Shown: piece after piece, positions 1 through 3,410 of the stretch | Layout of the letters: every line of letters starts with the position of its first letter | How positions within the stretch are numbered: position 1 is the first letter of the stretch | NCBI GenBank assembly: GCA_947629635.1 | Contig: CANREO010000060.1 | Span: 1 to 6,191 of the forward strand | DNA from: an uncultured Clostridia bacterium | Lineage (GTDB): Bacteria; Bacillota; Clostridia; Christensenellales; CAG-917 | Direction: 5' to 3' | Length of the DNA: 6,191 nucleotides | Translations under genes and position numbers: made by a program | The notes under the pieces: model-generated | What the model saw: only the letters and a program-made list of their open reading frames with translations | Database searches by the model: none | Told to the model about the DNA's origin: nothing

Positions 1-12
1 AGCCGTGATGTG

Positions 13-978
13 ATGAAAAAACGTCTCCCATACCTCATAATTCTACTGTTTTTGATTACCGCGCTCTGCGCGGCGCTTAGCGGTTGCGACGACAACGAGA
101 GATTGGAGATGAATCTCGCCTACGCCGACTCCGACAAATATACGGCGGCACATACGGGCAACGCAACGGAGATAACTTCGAATATCGAAGTGGAATGGGG
201 CGTCGGAAACATAACAGTACGGCAATCCGATGTGGTAAATTTCATCACTTTCAGGGAGACTTGCGAAAAATCGCTATCCGAACCCAACACATTGCATTGG
301 AGAGCCGAGGGAGACGCTTTGCATCTCAAATATTGCGCCGTGGGAAAAATAAAGTTCGAAAAGGGCTTCCGTAAAGACCTTGAGATTTTCGTCCCGTCGG
401 GCGTTTCTCTCTCCTCGCTCGAAATTAAGAGCATAAATTCTCTGATCACATGCTCCGCCTCATGCGTAGATCTCGACGTAAACAGCTCGGAAGGCGGAAT
501 TTTTATTAAGGATTGCGCGGCAAACACATCTATAACTACAATTTCCGCGAGAGTGGACGTCGTATCGTCGTCGCCTAATCAAAGCCTGCAAATTTCCGGC
601 GTAAGCGGACAGATTAAGACGACTGTCGATGAAGCAATCGAGAACATAGATATAAGCTCTTCGTCTGGTAGCGTCACCCTCATCGCCCATGCGCAAATAG
701 GAGACGCGCATGTTTCTACATCAAGTGCAACAGTGAGCGCATACATGCACGCGTCATCGACAAAATTGACCGTCACAACAAAAACTTCGAACATTTTTCT
801 TTATGTGCCATTGTCAAACGGATTTGACTTAAAGACGAAAGCACCGCTTATTGGCGGCACATTCGGTTCTCTAAATAAAGTGGACAACGGCGAATATGTC
901 CATGACGGCATAGGCAAAAGCGATTTCAGACTCGACAGCGATACTGGCACGCTTTATATAGACCCGATTCAAGAATAA
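13..978 (+). CDS. Surface lipoprotein with DUF4097-type beta-solenoid domain
   Basis: A 321-residue predicted lipoprotein. Residues 1-24 form a lipoprotein signal peptide: basic MKKR, a hydrophobic stretch, then the lipobox L22-S23-G24-C25, so signal peptidase II should cut before Cys25 and the lipid anchor holds the protein on the outer face of the membrane. The mature part is Ser/Thr-rich and almost all short beta strands of the form hydrophobic-x-hydrophobic-x-x-x-S/T-G-x-I/V, typical of DUF4097 'putative adhesin' proteins. Strand positions recur every 20 residues (L154, I174, I194, I214, V234, V254; with V181, I201, V221, V241, I261), suggesting a beta-solenoid. The C-terminal rung ends in SDTGTLYID. 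Five further cysteines (84, 108, 147, 151, 168) are unusual for an exported Gram-positive protein. I chose the ATG at 13 over the in-frame GTG at 10. A TGA at 11-13 overlaps it (TGATG), which suggests coupling to an upstream gene; no clear Shine-Dalgarno is visible in the 12 bases available. Family assignment is from pattern, and the molecular role is unknown. Confidence 0.75.
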   Translation: MKKRLPYLIILLFLITALCAALSGCDDNERLEMNLAYADSDKYTAAHTGNATEITSNIEVEWGVGNITVRQSDVVNFITFRETCEKSLSEPNTLHWRAEGDALHLKYCAVGKIKFEKGFRKDLEIFVPSGVSLSSLEIKSINSLITCSASCVDLDVNSSEGGIFIKDCAANTSITTISARVDVVSSSPNQSLQISGVSGQIKTTVDEAIENIDISSSSGSVTLIAHAQIGDAHVSTSSATVSAYMHASSTKLTVTTKTSNIFLYVPLSNGFDLKTKAPLIGGTFGSLNKVDNGEYVHDGIGKSDFRLDSDTGTLYIDPIQE

Positions 979-989
979 ATATTTCCGAT

Positions 990-1016
990 AAAAAAACGAC
1001 GCGCCATGCGTCGTTT
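990..1016 (-). terminator. Intrinsic terminator of the XRE regulator gene, in a convergent gap
   Basis: A perfect 9-bp stem (AAACGACGC at 994-1002 pairing with GCGTCGTTT at 1008-1016) closes a 5-base loop. Read on the minus strand it is followed by a run of T (complement of the A-run at 990-996), a classic Rho-independent terminator starting 2 bases after the regulator's stop codon. On the plus strand only TTT, itself part of the stem, follows, so it should work less well for the lipoprotein gene, which ends 15 bases before the stem. Confidence 0.85.
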
Positions 1017-1018
1017 GC

Positions 1019-1222
1019 TCATTCGTCTGTAATTCCCAAAATAAAATCCGCCGGATATCCGAACGCTCGTTTGATCTCCTGCAGTTGATAAAACCTCGGC
1101 TCCTGCTGCCCGTTTAACCACTTACTTATCGTCCCCTGTGTTGCGCCTATCCTTTCTGCAAATTCTCCCTGCGAAATGCCTTCGGTTTCAAGTATTTCCT
1201 TCAATACATCCTTGAATTCCAT
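1019..1222 (-). CDS. Small XRE/Cro-family helix-turn-helix transcriptional regulator
   Basis: A 67-residue single-domain DNA-binding protein of the Cro/C1 type. Helix 2 of the HTH is about residues 17-25 (SQGEFAERI), the turn is around G26-A27, and the recognition helix is about T28-N37 (TQGTISKWLN), followed by the characteristic G-x-x-x-P (G38 to P42). The C-terminal segment ADFILGITDE matches the usual end of single-domain XRE repressors (D-x-LLG-L/I-T/S-D). There is no dimerisation, peptidase or sensing domain, so it probably binds DNA as a small dimer. It is transcribed away from the lipid kinase and converges with the lipoprotein gene. No Shine-Dalgarno precedes the ATG, and the upstream DNA carries inverted repeats that could be its own operator. 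Its target genes cannot be read from the sequence. Family call is firm; role is inferred. Confidence 0.9.
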   Translation of the reverse strand: MEFKDVLKEILETEGISQGEFAERIGATQGTISKWLNGQQEPRFYQLQEIKRAFGYPADFILGITDE

Positions 1223-1230
1223 AGTTTAAG

Positions 1231-1236
1231 TTTATA
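1231..1236 (-). promoter_or_regulatory. Possible -10 box of the XRE regulator, close to the start codon
   Basis: On the minus strand TATAAA lies 8 bases before the ATG at 1222, which would put transcription start within about two bases of the start codon. No good -35 element is seen at the expected distance (the hexamer at 17 bp is TTTAAT). An alternative -10, TAGAAT at 1262-1267, also lacks a good -35 and would give a leader of about 30 bases that still has no Shine-Dalgarno. Which of the two is used cannot be decided from the sequence. Confidence 0.35.
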
Positions 1237-1238
1237 GG

Positions 1239-1278
1239 ATTATTCGATTTGGAATTAAAATATTCTAAAACGAATAAT
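1239..1278. repeat. Widely spaced inverted repeat ATTATTCG / CGAATAAT, candidate operator
   Basis: ATTATTCG at 1239-1246 and its exact reverse complement CGAATAAT at 1271-1278 are centred 32 bases apart, about three helical turns. They bracket the possible -10 TAGAAT (1262-1267). A third related half, TATTCT, lies at 1261-1266. The position directly upstream of the XRE gene suggests binding by that regulator; this is inference, since the region is AT-rich and 8-base matches can arise by chance. Confidence 0.35.
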
Positions 1279-1298
1279 GCCGATAGTTATTATCGGCA
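1278..1298. repeat. 21-bp palindrome (8-bp arms) upstream of the XRE regulator
   Basis: TGCCGATA (1278-1285) and TATCGGCA (1291-1298) form perfect 8-bp arms around a 5-base centre. It directly adjoins the inverted repeat ending at 1278. It lacks a T-run on either strand, and the lipid kinase gene already has a terminator at 1318-1343, so it is more likely an operator-like site than a second terminator. Confidence 0.45.
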
Positions 1299-1317
1299 AA
1301 TACAAAAATTATATAAT

Positions 1318-1343
1318 AAAAAGTCCGGGGCAACGCCCGAACT
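1318..1343 (-). terminator. Intrinsic terminator of the lipid kinase gene
   Basis: On the minus strand the stem AGTTCGGG / CCCGGACT (8 pairs, one of them G-T) is followed by TTTTTATTATA. It begins 5 bases after the lipid kinase stop codon (TAA at 1349-1351). It separates this gene from the XRE regulator, so the regulator is probably transcribed from its own promoter. Confidence 0.8.
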
Positions 1344-1348
1344 GTAGA

Positions 1349-2218
1349 TTATCTGAACACTTTCAGAGTATCCTTTACAAGCTTACAATGTATCTGCTTG
1401 CCTTCAAAGATCTCTCCGTCCGCCTCGAATTTGCTGTCATCCAACACCTCAACGCTCACTTCGGTGCCTACTATCTCTTCCGTAAAGCCCTTTTTGATGT
1501 GCGAGCCGGAGAGAAATGAGGGCAGATAGATGGGAATTTTGCTTTTTTTAATCTCATTTACGATCACTATATTCAGTTTCCCGTCATCCACCACCGCATT
1601 TGGACAAATCGGCATTCCTCCGCCTATACTGCGACCGTTGCCTATCCCGATCATAAAAACGTTTCTATCCAGCGGTTCTCCGCCGTCTACAACTATGCGC
1701 AATTTGTGAAAGCGCGTATGCGCAAGTGTATAAAACAGCGAAGCATAATACTTCATCTTGCCGTGAAAAGGCTTCATCTCGGCATATTTCAAAAGCACAT
1801 CCACATCCATCCCGGCGCCGAGGACGTTGAGACAACGGCGATCGTCGAGCTGCATAAAATCAATGTAACTTTCCTCCCCTTTGAGTATGACGCGCATCGC
1901 ATCTTTTACTTTCTTGGGATGTTTGCTGGCCCCGACAAAATCATTACCCGTGCCGCACGGCACAAAACCCAATGTAACGTTTTCAAAATTTTCGATGCCG
2001 TTTAGCACTTCGTTGAACGATCCGTCGCCGCCGAGCATAATGATTTTAGTATCGGGAGTTTTGGACAGTTCACCGGCTATCGCAGTCGCATGACCGACGT
2101 ATTCGGTTGAATGAACGATATATTCCTCGCCGACATCCGTCAGCATCTTTTCCACTTGTTTGAGAGCTTTGAGGCTTTTCCCTTTTCCGCCTTTGGGATT
2201 TACGATAATATTGTACAT
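1349..2218 (-). CDS. Diacylglycerol kinase-family lipid kinase (DgkB/YegS/BmrU type)
   Basis: A 289-residue soluble lipid kinase, full length for the family. It is expected to transfer phosphate from ATP to a membrane lipid, most likely diacylglycerol to phosphatidate, recycling lipid left by cell-envelope synthesis; the exact substrate cannot be read from sequence. Visible motifs in order: N-terminal NPKGGKGKS (7-15), nucleotide-binding GGDGSFNEVLNG (63-74), PCGTGNDF (87-94), the central GNGRSIGGGMPICPNA (193-208), DDGKLNIV (211-218) supplying the conserved Asp of the metal/water network, and ADGE (266-269) near the C-terminus, where the general-base acidic residue of this family lies. The start is supported by a Shine-Dalgarno GGAG at 2224-2227, five bases before the ATG. 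The gene has its own promoter (2246-2274) and terminator (1318-1343), so it is a single-gene unit downstream of pfkA. DgkB and YegS-like members are not separable here, so no symbol is given. Confidence 0.92.
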   Translation of the reverse strand: MYNIIVNPKGGKGKSLKALKQVEKMLTDVGEEYIVHSTEYVGHATAIAGELSKTPDTKIIMLGGDGSFNEVLNGIENFENVTLGFVPCGTGNDFVGASKHPKKVKDAMRVILKGEESYIDFMQLDDRRCLNVLGAGMDVDVLLKYAEMKPFHGKMKYYASLFYTLAHTRFHKLRIVVDGGEPLDRNVFMIGIGNGRSIGGGMPICPNAVVDDGKLNIVIVNEIKKSKIPIYLPSFLSGSHIKKGFTEEIVGTEVSVEVLDDSKFEADGEIFEGKQIHCKLVKDTLKVFR

Positions 2219-2245
2219 ATCGGCTCCGTAGCAATTTATATTCTC

Positions 2246-2274
2246 ATTTTACATTTTTATGCCTACGATGTCAA
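2246..2274 (-). promoter_or_regulatory. Sigma-70/SigA-type promoter of the lipid kinase gene
   Basis: Minus strand: -35 TTGACA (2269-2274, full consensus), 17-base spacer, -10 TAAAAT (2246-2251, five of six). Expected start of transcription is near 2239, giving a leader of about 20 bases that contains the GGAG ribosome-binding site. It lies just past the pfkA terminator, which supports independent transcription. Confidence 0.8.
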
Positions 2275-2302
2275 GAATATCGAACATTTTGTCAAATATC
2301 CC

Positions 2303-2335
2303 AAAAAACAAGAGCTCCGCGAATTTCGGAGCTCT
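2303..2335 (-). terminator. Intrinsic terminator of pfkA
   Basis: A perfect 9-bp stem, AGAGCTCCG (2311-2319) with CGGAGCTCT (2327-2335), encloses a 7-base loop. On the minus strand it is followed by TGTTTTTT. It begins about 25 bases after the pfkA stop codon (TGA at 2360-2362). The plus strand has no T-run after the stem, so it acts in the pfkA direction. Confidence 0.88.
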
Positions 2336-2359
2336 GATGCCAGAAAACTTACAACTAAG

Positions 2360-3343
2360 TCATTTGCTGATGACCATAGCCAATTTGTAAAGACCTTCGT
2401 CAAATTCCTTGGGGATGCGCAGAGCCTCCAAAACGGTTGTATCGTAGATATCGCCTCCGCGCACGCCTACCACTCTGCCCGATTGGCCGCACTCAATGAG
2501 GTCAACTGCGCGCTGCGCCATACGTGCCGCAAGCACTCTGTCGGACATAGTAGGAATACCGCCTCTTTGCATATATCCCAAAGCCATATGGTTTACGCGA
2601 CGATTAGTTGCCGCCGCTACCTTTTGAATCAGTTCATCCTTCAAATAATTCTTGCCCTCGGCAAGCAAAATGATTGTAGAGGTCTTCCCCTTGTCAAAGC
2701 CGCGCTTTACACTCTTGGCGATCTCGTCCACATCCGCGGGAGCTTCGGGAACAATGACATATTCCGCGCCGCCGGCCACAGCTGAGTTTAACGCAATATT
2801 GCCGCTGTCTCTGCCCATAACCTCCAAAATCATGATACGGTCATGCGACGTTATGGTATCTCTGAGTTTGAGAATGGCGTCAATGACCGTATTGCACGCG
2901 GTGTCGAAGCCAATAGTATAGTCCGTATAGCCCATATCGTTGTCTATCGTCCCCGGAACACCTATGACATTGAGTTCGGTATTCTCATGCATATCTTCAA
3001 CGCCTCTGAAAGATCCGTCGCCGCCTATCACGATGAGATTGCCGATATCACGGTTCAAGAGATTGTTTACTGCCTTCAGCATAACTTCTTTTTCTTTGAA
3101 TTCGGGGCATCTCGAGGTCTTGAGCAAAGTGCCGCCGGCATGTACGCTGTTGGACACAGAACCGTAATCCATCCTTATGACTTCGTCGTTGACAAGGCCG
3201 GAATAGCCGTGTTTTACGCCGTATACCTCAAAGCCGTGGTTCAATCCGTAACGCACAACGGTACGCACGCAAGCGTTCATACCCGAAGCGTCGCCGCCGC
3301 TTGTAAGCACCGCAAGTTTCTTATTTGTGATATTCTTTGCCAT
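2360..3343 (-). CDS. pfkA: ATP-dependent 6-phosphofructokinase
   Basis: A 327-residue phosphofructokinase (E. coli PfkA has 320) that phosphorylates fructose 6-phosphate to fructose 1,6-bisphosphate, the committed step of glycolysis, in the cytoplasm. Visible: TSGGDASGMNA (14-24), TSR78 for ATP, GGDGS (107-111), PGTIDND (130-136) with catalytic D134, SHDR169, MGR178, E229, and QRGG with R260. Gly in GGDG and PGT marks ATP rather than pyrophosphate as donor. Odd points: by alignment to E. coli PfkA, the fructose-6-phosphate phosphate ligands R243 and H249 are N251 and Y257 here (LGYMQRGG instead of LGHIQRGG), and effector-site R54 and H215 are Y60 and S222, although R27, R31, R161 and E194 are kept. 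The start is supported by AGAGG at 3350-3354, six bases before the ATG. It lies 67 bases after dnaE with its own promoter, and ends in a strong terminator. Confidence 0.93.
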   Translation of the reverse strand: MAKNITNKKLAVLTSGGDASGMNACVRTVVRYGLNHGFEVYGVKHGYSGLVNDEVIRMDYGSVSNSVHAGGTLLKTSRCPEFKEKEVMLKAVNNLLNRDIGNLIVIGGDGSFRGVEDMHENTELNVIGVPGTIDNDMGYTDYTIGFDTACNTVIDAILKLRDTITSHDRIMILEVMGRDSGNIALNSAVAGGAEYVIVPEAPADVDEIAKSVKRGFDKGKTSTIILLAEGKNYLKDELIQKVAAATNRRVNHMALGYMQRGGIPTMSDRVLAARMAQRAVDLIECGQSGRVVGVRGGDIYDTTVLEALRIPKEFDEGLYKLAMVISK

Positions 3344-3373
3344 AGTTCGCCTCTTAATATATTTAATATCATC

Positions 3374-3402
3374 ATTATAAAATGTTTTGCGCGTTTATTC
3401 AA
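3374..3402 (-). promoter_or_regulatory. Sigma-70/SigA-type promoter of pfkA
   Basis: Minus strand: -35 TTGAAT (3397-3402, four of six), 17-base spacer, -10 TATAAT (3374-3379, full consensus). Expected start of transcription is near 3367, leaving a leader of about 24 bases with AGAGG before the ATG. It sits entirely inside the 67-base gap after dnaE. No strong terminator hairpin is visible in that gap, so read-through from dnaE may add to this promoter. Confidence 0.78.
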
Positions 3403-3410
3403 TACGCAAC

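Noticed and set aside
10..12. GTG at 10 as the start of the lipoprotein
   Set aside because: The adjacent ATG at 13 gives the standard MKKR signal-peptide start and forms the TGATG coupling; GTG adds one residue without support.
994..1016. The 994-1016 hairpin as a full bidirectional terminator
   Set aside because: The plus strand has only the three T that are part of the stem, so termination of the lipoprotein transcript here is uncertain; it was assigned to the minus strand.
1277..1519. An 80-codon plus-strand frame spanning the operator region and the lipid kinase 3' end
   Set aside because: It reads through the lipid kinase terminator and its coding end antisense, with no ribosome-binding site or recognisable domain.
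3344..3410. A possible terminator hairpin after dnaE (GCGTATTGAATAAACGC on the minus strand)
   Set aside because: Only four strong pairs, with mismatches inside and no T-run directly after it; the same bases form the pfkA promoter.
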